Assembly (NCBI RefSeq): GCF_003253485.1
Contig: NZ_QKTX01000007.1
Coordinates: forward strand, 62,001-126,000
From: Algoriphagus aquaeductus
Lineage (GTDB): Bacteria; Bacteroidota; Bacteroidia; Cytophagales; Cyclobacteriaceae
Length of the DNA stretch: 64,000 nt
Direction: 5' to 3'
Shown here: in pieces, positions 16,039 through 25,470 of the stretch
How positions within the stretch are numbered: position 1 is the first letter of the stretch
Layout of the letters: the number at the start of each line of letters is the position of its first letter
Notes under the pieces: model-generated
What the model was told of the DNA's origin: nothing
The model's database searches: none
The model's input: only the letters and a program-made list of their open reading frames with translations
Made by a program: the position numbers and the translations under genes

Positions 16039-16613
16039 TATTGGGTCATTTGGTTCTGTTGGATGAAGGTATCGGTGGCACTTTTTAAAGACTTTAAAGT
16101 CCTTTTAGGTTTGTTCTTGGGATTGGTCACTTCTGTCACCGCAGTCAAGGTCATCAGAAACTTGTCCTGAACCGGATCTATGAAATCTAGAATGACCTGA
16201 AGCAATTCATAATTGGATGTGCTTACTCTGGGTCGGTTATTCATGCTATACGGATTGAAAAACCAAGGATCATAAATCCGGTAACCCCAAAAAGGATAAG
16301 GATTCATTTGGTTCACGATTTCTCGCTGCCTGAGATCTTCATTGGAATGGTAGCGAATGACTAAGTCGGGTTGCTTGGCGTCATAGACCATTCCTGCGGC
16401 TTCCAGCTGCTTTTGCAGTTCGTATTTGACCATCTCATCGATCAGCTGATCCGAAAAACTCTGCATTTCCAATTCTTTGTTGACAATGACAAAACTTCGA
16501 TAAGGCTTTCTTATTGGTATTTCAGTGTTTTCCTTAAAGACCTCTACAGAACTGCATGAAACCGCAAGGAAGGCCAAGGTCAAAATTAGAAACAGGCGAC
16601 TGTTCAGATTCAT
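16038..16613 (-). CDS. DUF4136 domain lipoprotein
   Basis: 191 aa from ATG 16613 (MNLNSRLFLILTLAFLAVSC; lipobox AVSC). An upstream codon at 16631 would add six residues. The body (YRSFVIVNKELEMQSFSDQLIDEMVKYELQKQLEAAGMVYDAKQPDLVIRYH) is the DUF4136 pattern of small envelope lipoproteins, with an aromatic WGYRIYDPWFFNPY insert. Outer-membrane or periplasmic; role unknown. Operon with the Mpo1-like gene, 1-nt overlap. Confidence 0.8.
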   Translation of the reverse strand: MNLNSRLFLILTLAFLAVSCSSVEVFKENTEIPIRKPYRSFVIVNKELEMQSFSDQLIDEMVKYELQKQLEAAGMVYDAKQPDLVIRYHSNEDLRQREIVNQMNPYPFWGYRIYDPWFFNPYSMNNRPRVSTSNYELLQVILDFIDPVQDKFLMTLTAVTEVTNPKNKPKRTLKSLKSATDTFIQQNQMTQ

Positions 16614-16705
16614 GGGGTGATTTCTCAGCATAATTGTTGGTAACTAGGGAAAGTTAATTTTTCTTTCTTAACGAAAAAACTGCCATCGATAGTCATTATC
16701 ATTTT

Positions 16706-16733
16706 TTGGCTAGGCATTGTATTGCTACTTTTG
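16706..16733 (+). promoter_or_regulatory. promoter of the dCMP deaminase gene
   Basis: TTTTTTG (TTG 16706-16708), 17-base spacer, TACTTTTG (16726-16733), a perfect -7 box, 13 bases before ATG 16747. This excludes the in-frame TTG at 16717 as the start. Confidence 0.7.
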
Positions 16734-16746
16734 GCAAAAGAACATC

Positions 16747-17229
16747 ATGAGTAGACCTGATTTTGACGATATTTTTATGGAGTTGGCCGTCAATTTGGCC
16801 AAAAGATCACATTGCATCAAAAAGCACGTCGGGGCAGTACTGACCAAAGACACACGAATAATCTCCATCGGATACAATGGTCCTCCAGCCGGCACTCACA
16901 ACTGTGATGTGGAATTTCCGGAACATGGATGTGCCAGAGACTCCAAGGGGAGTTGTTCGTTGGCATTACACGCAGAGCAAAATGCCATTCTGTATGCCGT
17001 CAAAAACAATACTTCTGTTGAGGGTTCTACTCTTTATGTCACTTTGGCCCCCTGTCTGGCCTGCGCAAGGATAATTTTCTCTATGGGAATATCAAAGGTG
17101 GTTTACCTTTTCTCCTATGCCGAATACAAAGGAATAGGATCAGACGAAGGGGTGGATTTTTTGAAAAAATTCGGGGTAACCGTGGACCGCTATGCCAAAG
17201 AATTGGAAGTACATGATCCTTTGATTTAG
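16747..17229 (+). CDS. dCMP deaminase family protein
   Basis: 160 aa. Zinc deaminase that converts dCMP to dUMP for thymidylate supply; relatives (ComEB) are linked to DNA uptake loci. Zinc motifs: H75-A-E77 and PCLAC (C103, C106). GYNGPPAGTHNC (42-53) is the dCMP-type substrate loop, and extra cysteines and histidines (C53, H60, C62) match the second metal site of the family. Start set by the promoter immediately upstream. The stop overlaps the 3' end of the convergent murB by three bases. Confidence 0.9.
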   Translation: MSRPDFDDIFMELAVNLAKRSHCIKKHVGAVLTKDTRIISIGYNGPPAGTHNCDVEFPEHGCARDSKGSCSLALHAEQNAILYAVKNNTSVEGSTLYVTLAPCLACARIIFSMGISKVVYLFSYAEYKGIGSDEGVDFLKKFGVTVDRYAKELEVHDPLI

Positions 17230-18239
17230 ATAAAATTTACTTCAGGGGTCAAAACGATCCCAAATTTCTTGTGGACCGAATCCTGAATTTGTCGGGAAAG
17301 GTCTTGAATCTCCTCTCCGGTTCCCCCTCCATAATTGACCAAGACCAAGGCTTGTCTTGCATGAACCCCCACATTGCCAATACGCTTGCCTTTCCAGCCT
17401 GCCTGTTCGATTAGCCAGCCTGCCGGTACTTTGATGCCCTCTGGGGTAGGATATCCGGGAATAGTCGGATATTCACCTTGTAGCGTCTCATATTGGACCT
17501 TCTCAATGGTTGGATTTTTAAAAAATGAACCTGCATTCCCGATTTCTTTTGGGTCAGGCAACTTGGATTGACGGATCTCAATGACTGCCTCACTCACTGC
17601 TTGGATGCTCAATTTTTCAATTCCTCTTTCACGAAGGACATCTTGGATTGCCCCATAGTCAACTTTGAACTGAGGTTTTTTGGACAATCTGAAAGTGACC
17701 GAAGTGATGACATACTGATCTTTTAATTCATGCTTAAAGACACTTTCTCGATAGCCGAACCTGCAGGCCTCTGCATCAAAAGCACTTAATTCCATCGTGC
17801 TCCTGTTTAATGCCTTCAGACTATGAAAAACCTCCTTGATTTCTACTCCATAGGCTCCGATATTTTGCATAGGAGAGGCTCCGACCGTTCCCGGAATGAG
17901 GGATAAATTTTCAATTCCTGCCCAGTCTTTTTCTATGCAATATCTCACCCAATCATGCCAAACTTCTCCCGAACCCACCTCAATCCAGACCGAATTGTCA
18001 TCTTCGGAAAGCAAGTGGATTCCTTTGATTTCCACCTTAATCACTAATCCCTGCACATCTTGCGTCAGAAGTACATTGCTTCCACCACCCAAGATCAAAA
18101 CCGGCAATTTTTTATGTTTTGCCCAAATTAGTGCCTTTTCGAGGTCTCCTACAGACTTGGCGATGGTAAAGAATTCGGCTTTTTTATCAATTCCAAAAGT
18201 GTTGTAAGGTTTCAACGAAAGGTTTTCTTGTATCTTCAT
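17226..18239 (-). CDS. murB: UDP-N-acetylmuramate dehydrogenase MurB
   Basis: 337 aa from ATG 18239. FAD enzyme reducing enolpyruvyl-UDP-GlcNAc to UDP-MurNAc in peptidoglycan synthesis. Visible: NTFGIDKKAEFF, VLILGGGSNVLL (FAD loop), GIENLSLIPGTVGASPMQNIGAYGVEI (type I signature), GYRESVFK, and GNAGSFFKNP with the proton-donor serine. The length and presence of the type I Tyr loop (CRFGYRESVFK) fit the E. coli-like class. The upstream in-frame codon at 18269 would extend into the divergent intergenic region. Three-base tail overlap with the dCMP deaminase gene. Confidence 0.95.
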   Translation of the reverse strand: MKIQENLSLKPYNTFGIDKKAEFFTIAKSVGDLEKALIWAKHKKLPVLILGGGSNVLLTQDVQGLVIKVEIKGIHLLSEDDNSVWIEVGSGEVWHDWVRYCIEKDWAGIENLSLIPGTVGASPMQNIGAYGVEIKEVFHSLKALNRSTMELSAFDAEACRFGYRESVFKHELKDQYVITSVTFRLSKKPQFKVDYGAIQDVLRERGIEKLSIQAVSEAVIEIRQSKLPDPKEIGNAGSFFKNPTIEKVQYETLQGEYPTIPGYPTPEGIKVPAGWLIEQAGWKGKRIGNVGVHARQALVLVNYGGGTGEEIQDLSRQIQDSVHKKFGIVLTPEVNFI

Positions 18240-18317
18240 GGGCCAAGGCTTGTCCTGCGAAATAAGCAAGATTTTGCGCCATTCCGAAATGGAAAAACCG
18301 ATCTATTAACTCTGTCC

Positions 18318-19262
18318 ATGAAAGAAATCCAAATCAACGGAACCCGGGTTCGACCCGGACAGTCAGTCAATATTGAATTACCGATCGCAAAACTTCCAAC
18401 CCATACGGTGATTGATCTTCCCATTTTTATCCGATCATCCAAGCAGGAAGGCCCAGTGGTTCTGATCAGTGGGGGAGTCCATGGGGACGAAATCAACGGG
18501 GTAGTGACAGCCAAAAAAATTCTCGAAGAGGTAGATAATAATTTGACCTTGGAGCGGGGAACGCTTATCATCGTGCCCTTGGTGAATATTTATGGATTTC
18601 TTTCCAACAGCAGGACATTTCCAGATGGAAGGGATCTAAACCGGAGTTTTCCTGGCAGTAAAAAAGGTTCTTTAGCCTCCCGGATAGCATTTATCCTCAG
18701 TGAGGAAATCATTCCCTTGATTGATTTCGGAATAGACTTTCATACCGGTGGCCGTATGCTTTCCAACCATCCCCAAATCCGGGTCGATTACAAAGACAAA
18801 GTGGGGTTGGAATTGGCCAAGGCTTTTGGAACTCACTATGTCGTTCATTCTAAGCACATTGAAAAATCATTCCGAAAGACTGCCTACAAAAGCAGAAAGC
18901 ACCTCTTAGTGTACGAAGGTGGTGAATCCATGCGCCTCGATCCTTACGCCATTGAGGAGGGTATTGTCGGCACCAAACGCCTCCTTCATCACCTTGAAAT
19001 GATCAATGCTCCTCAATTGCCTCAAAATACAATTGTATTGAAAGACAGCGAATGGATCCGGGCCAAAGCCTCAGGCATTTTTTACAGTTCGGTGAGATTA
19101 GGAGATTTTGTAAGAAAAGGGGAAGTGCTGGCCCATATTTCCGATCCCTATGGTCAGGTGATCGTTCCTGTAAAAGCCGGTACCAACGGGCATGTCATCG
19201 GTTTAAATAATAATCCAGTGATCAACGTAGGAGATGCCGTGATACATTTGGGCATGGAGTAG
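18318..19262 (+). CDS. succinylglutamate desuccinylase/aspartoacylase family (M14-like) zinc hydrolase
   Basis: 314 aa from ATG 18318. Zinc motif HGDE (H55, E58 in ISGGVHGDEINGV), PDGRDLNRSFPG (102-113; substrate Arg/Asn) and third ligand H142 in IDFHTGG. The N-terminal part (LPTHTVIDLPIFI) and the C-terminal beta-barrel (KAGTNGHVIGLNNNPVINVGDAVIHLG) match the aspartoacylase/desuccinylase branch that is often a partner of RimK-type ligases; none is adjacent here. Cytosolic. Divergent from murB with a 78-bp gap and no clear promoter. Confidence 0.9.
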   Translation: MKEIQINGTRVRPGQSVNIELPIAKLPTHTVIDLPIFIRSSKQEGPVVLISGGVHGDEINGVVTAKKILEEVDNNLTLERGTLIIVPLVNIYGFLSNSRTFPDGRDLNRSFPGSKKGSLASRIAFILSEEIIPLIDFGIDFHTGGRMLSNHPQIRVDYKDKVGLELAKAFGTHYVVHSKHIEKSFRKTAYKSRKHLLVYEGGESMRLDPYAIEEGIVGTKRLLHHLEMINAPQLPQNTIVLKDSEWIRAKASGIFYSSVRLGDFVRKGEVLAHISDPYGQVIVPVKAGTNGHVIGLNNNPVINVGDAVIHLGME

Positions 19263-19270
19263 AGGCCTGA

Positions 19271-19412
19271 TGAAATGCCCATGAGAATGGCTTCTCACAC
19301 AACTTGTCCCGATTCGCCGCGGCAGATCGGGAGGGAAATGATTATCCAAGGCATTCTCCCGATGATAGATCGGGACAGGCTATGTGGCAAATTAAAATCA
19401 AATTATAAACAG
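19271..19412 (+). repeat. structured intergenic repeat, copy A
   Basis: Starts ATGAAATGCCCATGAG, contains the hairpin TGAGAA-tggc-TTCTCA (19282-19297), core GATTATCC, and TCCCGAT-gatag-ATCGGGA (19357-19375), and ends AAATCAAATTATAAACAG. Related copies occur at 28761-28849 (+) and 38641-38751 (-). It sits between convergent genes. Confidence 0.75.
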
Positions 19413-19427
19413 AGGAACTCAATACAA

Positions 19428-19457
19428 AAAAAGCACCGCTTCATTTCGGTGCTTTTT
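19428..19457 (-). terminator. Rho-independent terminator of the phosphohexomutase
   Basis: AAAAAGCACCG (19428-19438) pairs with CGGTGCTTTTT (19447-19457); T-runs on both strands. Confidence 0.88.
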
Positions 19458-19478
19458 AAATACTGACTCTTGTTCAAC

Positions 19479-21209
19479 TTAACTGAAGTAGGCCCTCAGA
19501 CCTTCGAGTTTGTCCACGAGTTGGGCCTCCACTTTTCGGTAATCCATTGGATCAGCAAGAGGCGCATGTACTGAAAAGTAATATTTGATCTTAGGTTCGG
19601 TACCTGAAGGTCTTGCGGAGATTTTGCTTCCGTCTTCCAGATAGAATTGCATTACGTTGGACTTATCCATGTCCAGATTTTCTACCTTTCCGGACTGAAC
19701 ATGGGTTATTGTGGAGTTTTTAACATCCACGATTTTCACTACTTCAGACCCGTTCATTTCCTTGGGAGGATTTGTTCGGAAATCTGCCATCAGTTTTTGA
19801 ATCTGTTCGGCACCGTCTTTTCCTTTTTTGGTCACCGAGATGAGTGATTCTTTGTAAAATTCGAACTGGTTGTAAATCTCCGCCAAGACCTGGAAGACAT
19901 TTTTCCCTTGGCTTTTGTAGTAGGCAATAACTTCGGCTACCATCGCGCAGGCACTCACGCCGTCCTTATCTCTCACAAAATCGCCTACCAAGTATCCATA
20001 CGACTCTTCTCCGCCTCCGATGTAGGTTTCTTTTCCTTCCAAGTCTCGGATGATAGCAGCTATATTCTTGAAGCCCGTCAGGACATTGAAGCATTTCACT
20101 CCAAATCCGCCGGCAATTTCATTGATCAGTTCGGTGGTCACGATGGTATTGACCATGAATTGTTTGCCATCCAGTTTTCCGGATTCTTTCCAACGGGAAA
20201 GCAAATAGTAGGAGAGAAGGGTACCTGTCTGATTTCCGTTTAGTAATTCAAATTCACCTTTTTCGTTTGGTACCACAGCTGCATAACGGTCCCCGTCTGG
20301 GTCACAGGCTAGGACCAATTCGGCTCCTACCTTTTTCCCTAATTCGATGGAAAGTGTCAATGCCTCCGCTTCTTCAGGATTGGGATAAATGACCGTTGGA
20401 AAGGTGCCATCCGGCTCGATTTGCTCTTTGACGACATGAATATTGTCGAATCCAAATGCCTTCAGAGCTGCAGGAACCATTTTTCCAGAGGCACCATGAA
20501 TCGGGGAAAAGACGATCGGAATGGACTTTTGCGCTTGGATCTCTGCTTTGGCGAGGCTGAGTCCCTTCACTTTTTCCAGATAAATCGCGTCAAAGTCTTC
20601 TTCAATGTAGTGAATCAACTCATCGTTTTTGTTCCAATTGACCTGGTCAAAAGAGGTTATTTTTTGAACCTCCTTGATGATGTTGTTGTCATGGGGAGAC
20701 ACAACCTGCGCACCATCTTCCCAATAGGCCTTGTATCCGTTGTATTCCTTGGGATTGTGGGAAGCGGTGATCATCACGCCAGATTTGCATCCATAGTGTC
20801 GGACCGCAAAAGAAAGCATGGGGGTAGGTCTCATCTCCCTGAAATACATCACCGTGATGCCATTGGCCGTAAGGACATCTGCCGTGGTTTTTGCAAAAAG
20901 GGTATTGTTGATTCTACTGTCATGGGTGATGGCTACCTTGATTTTTTCACCGGGAAAGCATTGTAATAGGTAATTGGCCAACCCTTGGGTGGCCATTCCT
21001 ACCGTGTATACATTCATTCGGTTGGTACCTACGCCCATCAATCCACGAAGGCCTCCGGTACCGAATTCTAAATCCTGATAAAAGGAATCAACCAATTCAG
21101 TGGGATTTTCCGCGATTAATTTTTGGATGGAGGCTTTGGTTTCAGCATCCACATTTCCATCTAGCCAACTTTGGGCTTTGCTTAAGATTGCAGGGTCGAT
21201 TAAACTCAT
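19479..21209 (-). CDS. phosphoglucomutase/phosphomannomutase family (phospho-sugar mutase)
   Basis: 576 aa, the long PgcA/PGM2-like class. Interconverts hexose-1- and hexose-6-phosphates (or phosphopentoses). FGTGGLRG at ~49-56, phosphoserine S150 in VMITASHNPKEYNGYK, metal loop CDPDGDRY (D303, D305, D307), sugar-binding GGGEESYGYLVGDFVRDKDG and C-terminal RPSGTEPKIKYYF phosphate loop are all present. Start ATG 21209. Single gene with its own terminator. Confidence 0.94.
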   Translation of the reverse strand: MSLIDPAILSKAQSWLDGNVDAETKASIQKLIAENPTELVDSFYQDLEFGTGGLRGLMGVGTNRMNVYTVGMATQGLANYLLQCFPGEKIKVAITHDSRINNTLFAKTTADVLTANGITVMYFREMRPTPMLSFAVRHYGCKSGVMITASHNPKEYNGYKAYWEDGAQVVSPHDNNIIKEVQKITSFDQVNWNKNDELIHYIEEDFDAIYLEKVKGLSLAKAEIQAQKSIPIVFSPIHGASGKMVPAALKAFGFDNIHVVKEQIEPDGTFPTVIYPNPEEAEALTLSIELGKKVGAELVLACDPDGDRYAAVVPNEKGEFELLNGNQTGTLLSYYLLSRWKESGKLDGKQFMVNTIVTTELINEIAGGFGVKCFNVLTGFKNIAAIIRDLEGKETYIGGGEESYGYLVGDFVRDKDGVSACAMVAEVIAYYKSQGKNVFQVLAEIYNQFEFYKESLISVTKKGKDGAEQIQKLMADFRTNPPKEMNGSEVVKIVDVKNSTITHVQSGKVENLDMDKSNVMQFYLEDGSKISARPSGTEPKIKYYFSVHAPLADPMDYRKVEAQLVDKLEGLRAYFS

Positions 21210-21390
21210 TTTGGTTAAAAATTTCTGTGTGGTCTAAGTTATAGAAATTGTCAAAATATGCCATTCTTCCCTGAAAAATGATCACAAAACCTATCGATTT
21301 GGCTTATTTTAAATGATAAAAAAGCAATTTGATTTTGATTGGTTGGGATAAAAAGTATTTTTAGAATCATCAATGCCCGATCATTCATCC

Positions 21391-22266
21391 ATGAAATTCT
21401 TCTCCTCTGTGAGCTTAACCTTTTTAACAGCCTTCATACTGGCCTGTTTTTCTCCCGTTAATGCCATCCCCGGCAAAATGGGGCTACCGCCTTTACATGC
21501 GAATGATTTTGCTGCCCATATTCACCTTTGGGAAAGTGGGGGTGAATTTTTAGCGGACCCAATCAAGGTGCGAGAATCTACCACAGAGCTCCACGTCCAG
21601 GTAGGCGAGAAACTTTTTGTCTTTGGGAAATCAAGGGGAACACTCGATAAAGTAAAGATCGGAATGCATGTCTTGACCTTTGCCCAGTTGGCAGGTACAG
21701 AGGGATTGGAAAGTGGTTTCAAGGCAGTTTCATGGAAAAAGCTCAGGGATGGTTCCATCCAGATTCAGTCTTCCTATTCTCCTTGGCCTACGGTCTTGAC
21801 CTGGACAGTCTTGGCTTCAGGACAGCTTAAAATGGAGGCTCATGGCAACTTGGACTTCCCATCGGCCAATTCCATAGGTTTGGGTTTTGATCTTCCACAA
21901 AATGAACTTACCAAACTTCAATGGCGTGTCAAAGGTCAAACAGCAGGAATGTGGCAACCGGGAAATCTTCAGCAAAGCGGAAATTCTGATCCCATTTACT
22001 TTCACGGAATTGAAGAGGTTAATCTAAATTTTGAGTCAGTTTCATTGGCGATAAAATCTGATACTCCGGATCTGGTGCTCAAATTCCCTTTACCCTTATC
22101 ACCGGGATCTACGACCAATCTATCCGACTTAAGCTTCCTTTTTGCCGGTCTGGAGCATGCCATTCCCGATACCGCTTTACCCGAATCACCTTCGGATTTA
22201 ATTCCACAAGCCCAAGGACGAGCACTTTCTGCCAGAGCCATGATCCTTTGGTTTGATTTCCACTAA
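21391..22266 (+). CDS. secreted protein of unknown function, upstream partner of the GH2 enzyme
   Basis: 291 aa from ATG 21391 (MKFFSSVSLTFLTAFILACFSPVNA signal peptide; the in-frame ATG at 21373 is an alternative). The mature part is beta-rich (HIHLWESGGEFLADPIKVRESTTELHVQVG, LTKLQWRVKGQTAGMWQPGNLQQSG), reminiscent of the galactose-mutarotase-like C-terminal domain of large GH2 beta-galactosidases. It might be an accessory carbohydrate-binding subunit of the GH2 enzyme that starts 27 bases downstream. The family is not certain. No catalytic residues recognised. Confidence 0.6.
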   Translation: MKFFSSVSLTFLTAFILACFSPVNAIPGKMGLPPLHANDFAAHIHLWESGGEFLADPIKVRESTTELHVQVGEKLFVFGKSRGTLDKVKIGMHVLTFAQLAGTEGLESGFKAVSWKKLRDGSIQIQSSYSPWPTVLTWTVLASGQLKMEAHGNLDFPSANSIGLGFDLPQNELTKLQWRVKGQTAGMWQPGNLQQSGNSDPIYFHGIEEVNLNFESVSLAIKSDTPDLVLKFPLPLSPGSTTNLSDLSFLFAGLEHAIPDTALPESPSDLIPQAQGRALSARAMILWFDFH

Positions 22267-22293
22267 ACTTGAAAAAACCCAAAAACCCATACT

Positions 22294-24108
22294 ATGCGAC
22301 AAGTTTTACTCTTCTTTTTTGCGCTCTTCAGCCAATGGTCATTTTCACAAACAGCGCGATTGACCACGCCTTGGACCGACCAAGTCAACGCTCAAGCGCC
22401 TCTTCCGGAGTACCCAAGGCCTCAGTTGGTCAGATCTAATTGGCAAAATCTCAATGGCCAATGGGATTACGCCATCCTTCCCAAAGGAAGCCTTCCTGAA
22501 ACCGGATTTGCAGGAAAAATTACCGTTCCTTTTCCGGTTGAATCCTTCTTGTCCGGCGTACAAAAAACCGTTGGTCCTGAGAATGAACTTTGGTACGAAA
22601 AGACTTTTGAACTCATCTTAGACCGAAGAGAAAAGCGAATTCTTCTCCATTTTGGTGCCTCGGATTGGGAAACAGAAGTTTGGGTCAACGGAGTTTCCAT
22701 CGGAAAGCATCAGGGGGGATTTGATGCGTTTTCATTTGATATTACCAACCAGCTGGCTAAAGGTAAAACTCAAAAAATCAGAGTTAGGGTCTGGGATCCC
22801 AGTGATTCGGGACCACAACCCAGAGGCAAACAGGTCAAGGATCCCAAGGGAATTTGGTACACTCCTGTGACGGGCATTTGGCAAACGGTGTGGCTGGAGA
22901 ATGTTCCGGAAAGCCATATTTCATCCAGCTATTCCAATACAGATTGGGAAAACGGAATTCAGGTATTTTATCCGGCTGTTACCGGAGCAAAGGCTGTTCA
23001 AGAAGTTGAAGTGTTGGTCAAGGATGGAGCGGCTATTGTTGGAACTTTCAAAGGCAAAATCAATGCTCCTCTTCCAGTCAAACTCGCTAACCCCAAAGCA
23101 TGGTCACCGGATAGTCCGCATCTATATGAGGTGGTTTTTAGACTTCTTGAGGGCAAAAAGGTGATCGAGGAGGTCAAGTCCTATGCCGCCTACCGGGATA
23201 TCAGGATGGCCAAAACCCCAGACGGGTTTCAACGGATGTTTTTGAATGGCAAGCCCCTTTTCCAATATGGTCCTTTGGATCAAGGCTGGTGGCCTGATGG
23301 ATTGTATACCGCACCTACTGATGAGGCTCTGCTTTTCGATATTGTGAAAACTCAAGAAATGGGCTTTAACATGATCCGAAAGCATGTGAAAGTAGAACCT
23401 GCCCGATGGTACTACCATGCTGATCGATTGGGCATGCTGGTGTGGCAAGACATGCCAAGCGGAGATATGGGCAACCGCTGGGAGGTTCGGCCCGGCGTCA
23501 TTCGAGAAGGGGTAGAGAAGGTGAGGACAGCCGAATCCGAAGCTATCTTCAAAACAGAATGGAAAGAAATTATCAATGAGTTTAAGTTTTTCCCTTCGAT
23601 CGTCGTCTGGGTTCCCTTCAATGAAGCTTGGGGACAGTTTAAAACCGGAGAGATCACCAAAATGACCAGAGATTTGGATCCAAGCCGGTTGATCAATTCT
23701 GCATCTGGAGGCAACTTTGAAATGGAAGGCTCAACAGTGGTAGGCGATATACTGGATTTGCACAATTATCCCGATCCGGTGATGCCTGATCCTAAGATTT
23801 TTGGCGAAAATTCTATCATGGTATTGGGAGAGTTTGGTGGACTGGGATTGCCGCTTGAAGGTCATACCTGGCAGCAGAAAGACAATTGGGGCTATCAAAG
23901 TTTCACCACCGCAGAAGAACTGAAGGCTAGATATTCGATATTGATTGATGATCTGGCGAAGTATATCCCGAGAGGTTTGGCCGCCGCCGTCTATACCCAG
24001 ACCACTGACGTGGAAATAGAAACCAATGGGCTAATGACTTATGATCGTCAGATTATTAAAATCGCTGTGGAAGAGCTGAGAAAAATGCATGAGAAGCTGT
24101 ATAAGTAG
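22294..24108 (+). CDS. glycoside hydrolase family 2 protein, secreted
   Basis: 604 aa with signal peptide (MRQVLLFFFALFSQWSFSQ). Order: GH2 sugar-binding domain (~45-205: NWQNLNGQWDYA, LHFGASDWETEVWVNGVSIGKHQGGFDAF), Ig-like domain (~210-300), then a TIM barrel with MGFNMIRKHVKVEPARWYYHADRLGMLVWQDM. Candidate acid/base is E444 in WVPFNEAWG and nucleophile E513 in VLGEFGG. Likely exo-beta-glycosidase (galactosidase, mannosidase or glucuronidase type). It lacks the long C-terminal domains of LacZ; the preceding gene may supply one. Probable two-gene operon. Confidence 0.9.
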   Translation: MRQVLLFFFALFSQWSFSQTARLTTPWTDQVNAQAPLPEYPRPQLVRSNWQNLNGQWDYAILPKGSLPETGFAGKITVPFPVESFLSGVQKTVGPENELWYEKTFELILDRREKRILLHFGASDWETEVWVNGVSIGKHQGGFDAFSFDITNQLAKGKTQKIRVRVWDPSDSGPQPRGKQVKDPKGIWYTPVTGIWQTVWLENVPESHISSSYSNTDWENGIQVFYPAVTGAKAVQEVEVLVKDGAAIVGTFKGKINAPLPVKLANPKAWSPDSPHLYEVVFRLLEGKKVIEEVKSYAAYRDIRMAKTPDGFQRMFLNGKPLFQYGPLDQGWWPDGLYTAPTDEALLFDIVKTQEMGFNMIRKHVKVEPARWYYHADRLGMLVWQDMPSGDMGNRWEVRPGVIREGVEKVRTAESEAIFKTEWKEIINEFKFFPSIVVWVPFNEAWGQFKTGEITKMTRDLDPSRLINSASGGNFEMEGSTVVGDILDLHNYPDPVMPDPKIFGENSIMVLGEFGGLGLPLEGHTWQQKDNWGYQSFTTAEELKARYSILIDDLAKYIPRGLAAAVYTQTTDVEIETNGLMTYDRQIIKIAVEELRKMHEKLYK

Positions 24109-24139
24109 AGGCGAGAGATTAGAGACTAGAGACGAGATA
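24108..24139. repeat. short degenerate tandem repeat (GAGACTAGA-type)
   Basis: Just after the GH2 stop: a run of GAGAttaGAGActaGAGAcGAGA-like units of 7-8 bp. Small purine-rich microsatellite; no coding or regulatory role is evident. Confidence 0.5.
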
Positions 24140-24205
24140 CTTGACATAGGATTGCCTCTGGTGTCCTTCAATTTTTTCAAGTTTCGAACTTTGGAAAAGA
24201 AAACA

Positions 24206-24232
24206 AAAAGCCGGGCATTTTGCCCGGCTTTT
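24206..24232. terminator. bidirectional terminator
   Basis: AAAAGCCGGGCA (24206-24217) pairs with TGCCCGGCTTTT (24221-24232), a 12-bp stem, loop TTT. It lies between convergent GH2 and HPPD genes. Confidence 0.9.
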
Positions 24233-24337
24233 ATTGTCCATTAATATTTCTGGATCAAACTCTAAATTCTAAGGTTAAAAGACTAAGCACCATTGTCAAT
24301 GGTCTAAATTTTCGCATTTAAAGTCTACCATCTAGCC

Positions 24338-25432
24338 TTACAAGTTTCCTCTCAATTCCTGTTCTCTTTCAATTGCTTCAAAAAGCGCTTTGAAATTGCC
24401 TTTCCCGAATGATGTGGCCCCTTTTCTTTGTATGATTTCGAAGAAAAGGGTAGGACGGTCCTGAACAGGCTTGGTAAAAATCTGGAGCAAATACCCTTCC
24501 TCATCGCGGTCCACCAGAATATTGAGATCTTTCAGGGGTTGAAGATCTTCATCGATTGTTCCGACACGATCCAACAAGTCATCATAATACGTCGCAGGCA
24601 CTTCAAGAAATTCTACGCCCCTACGTCTCAACTCACTTACTGTGTGTATGATGTCGTCCGTGGCAATAGCCATGTGCTGAACACCAGCTCCTCCATAAAA
24701 GTCCAGGTATTCTTCGATTTGGGATTTTTTCTTTCCTTCTGCAGGTTCATTGATCGGGAATTTGATATACCCATTCCCATTGGAAACTACCTTGGACATG
24801 AGGGCAGAGTATTCGGTGGAGATGTCTTTGTCATCAAAGGTGATCAGAAGCTTGAAGCCCATCACATCTTCATAGAACTTCACCCATTTGTTCATTTCAC
24901 CCAAGGAGACATTCCCTACACAATGGTCGATGTATTTCAGGCCGATTGAAGTAGCTTGGTAGGTACTTTTTCTGGCTTTGAATCCGGGTAGGAAGATGCC
25001 TTTGTAATTTTTCCGCTCCACAAACGTGTGAATCGTATCTCCGTAGGTTTTGATACTTGCCACTTTGACCTCCCCGTTTTCGTCTTTTAGAACTGTCGGT
25101 TCACCGGCTGATTCAGCACCACGTGAGGTGGTTTCTTTCCAGGATTTTTCCGCATCGTCAACCCAGAGTGCCAAAACTTTGACTCCATCTCCGTGCTTGA
25201 GGATATGCTCATTGATTGGATGTTCCGAAGAAAGGGGAGAAGTAAGAACCAATCGGATTTTGTCCTGCTTCAAGACATAGGACGCTCGGTCTTTGATGCC
25301 GGTTTCCGGGCCAGCATATGCAATCAGCTCAAATCCAAAGGCATATTGATAAAAAAGAGCACTCTGCTTGGCATTGCCTACATATAGCTCTACATAATCC
25401 GTCCCGTTGATGGGTAGAAAGTCTTCAGTCAT
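24338..25432 (-). CDS. hppD: 4-hydroxyphenylpyruvate dioxygenase
   Basis: 364 aa. Converts 4-hydroxyphenylpyruvate to homogentisate in tyrosine degradation. Two vicinal-oxygen-chelate modules. Iron ligands are visible: H170 (LKYIDHCVGNV), H253 (GVQHMAIAT) and E332 (LFFEIIQRKG), with the family C-terminus GKGNFKALFEAIEREQ. The usual partner homogentisate dioxygenase is not adjacent. A TACCTTTG -7 box precedes the ATG (25463-25470, minus strand). Confidence 0.95.
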   Translation of the reverse strand: MTEDFLPINGTDYVELYVGNAKQSALFYQYAFGFELIAYAGPETGIKDRASYVLKQDKIRLVLTSPLSSEHPINEHILKHGDGVKVLALWVDDAEKSWKETTSRGAESAGEPTVLKDENGEVKVASIKTYGDTIHTFVERKNYKGIFLPGFKARKSTYQATSIGLKYIDHCVGNVSLGEMNKWVKFYEDVMGFKLLITFDDKDISTEYSALMSKVVSNGNGYIKFPINEPAEGKKKSQIEEYLDFYGGAGVQHMAIATDDIIHTVSELRRRGVEFLEVPATYYDDLLDRVGTIDEDLQPLKDLNILVDRDEEGYLLQIFTKPVQDRPTLFFEIIQRKGATSFGKGNFKALFEAIEREQELRGNL

Positions 25433-25462
25433 GGTAAGTTATGTTTGGGTAGAAATCGAAAT

Positions 25463-25470
25463 CAAAGGTA
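25463..25470 (-). promoter_or_regulatory. putative -7 element of hppD
   Basis: TACCTTTG on the minus strand is an exact TAnnTTTG match 30 bases before the ATG. No TTG at the proper -33 distance, so only half of a promoter is supported. Confidence 0.4.

Noticed and set aside
20421..20966. A 181-codon plus-strand frame
   Set aside because: Antisense to the phosphohexomutase, which has all its catalytic motifs.
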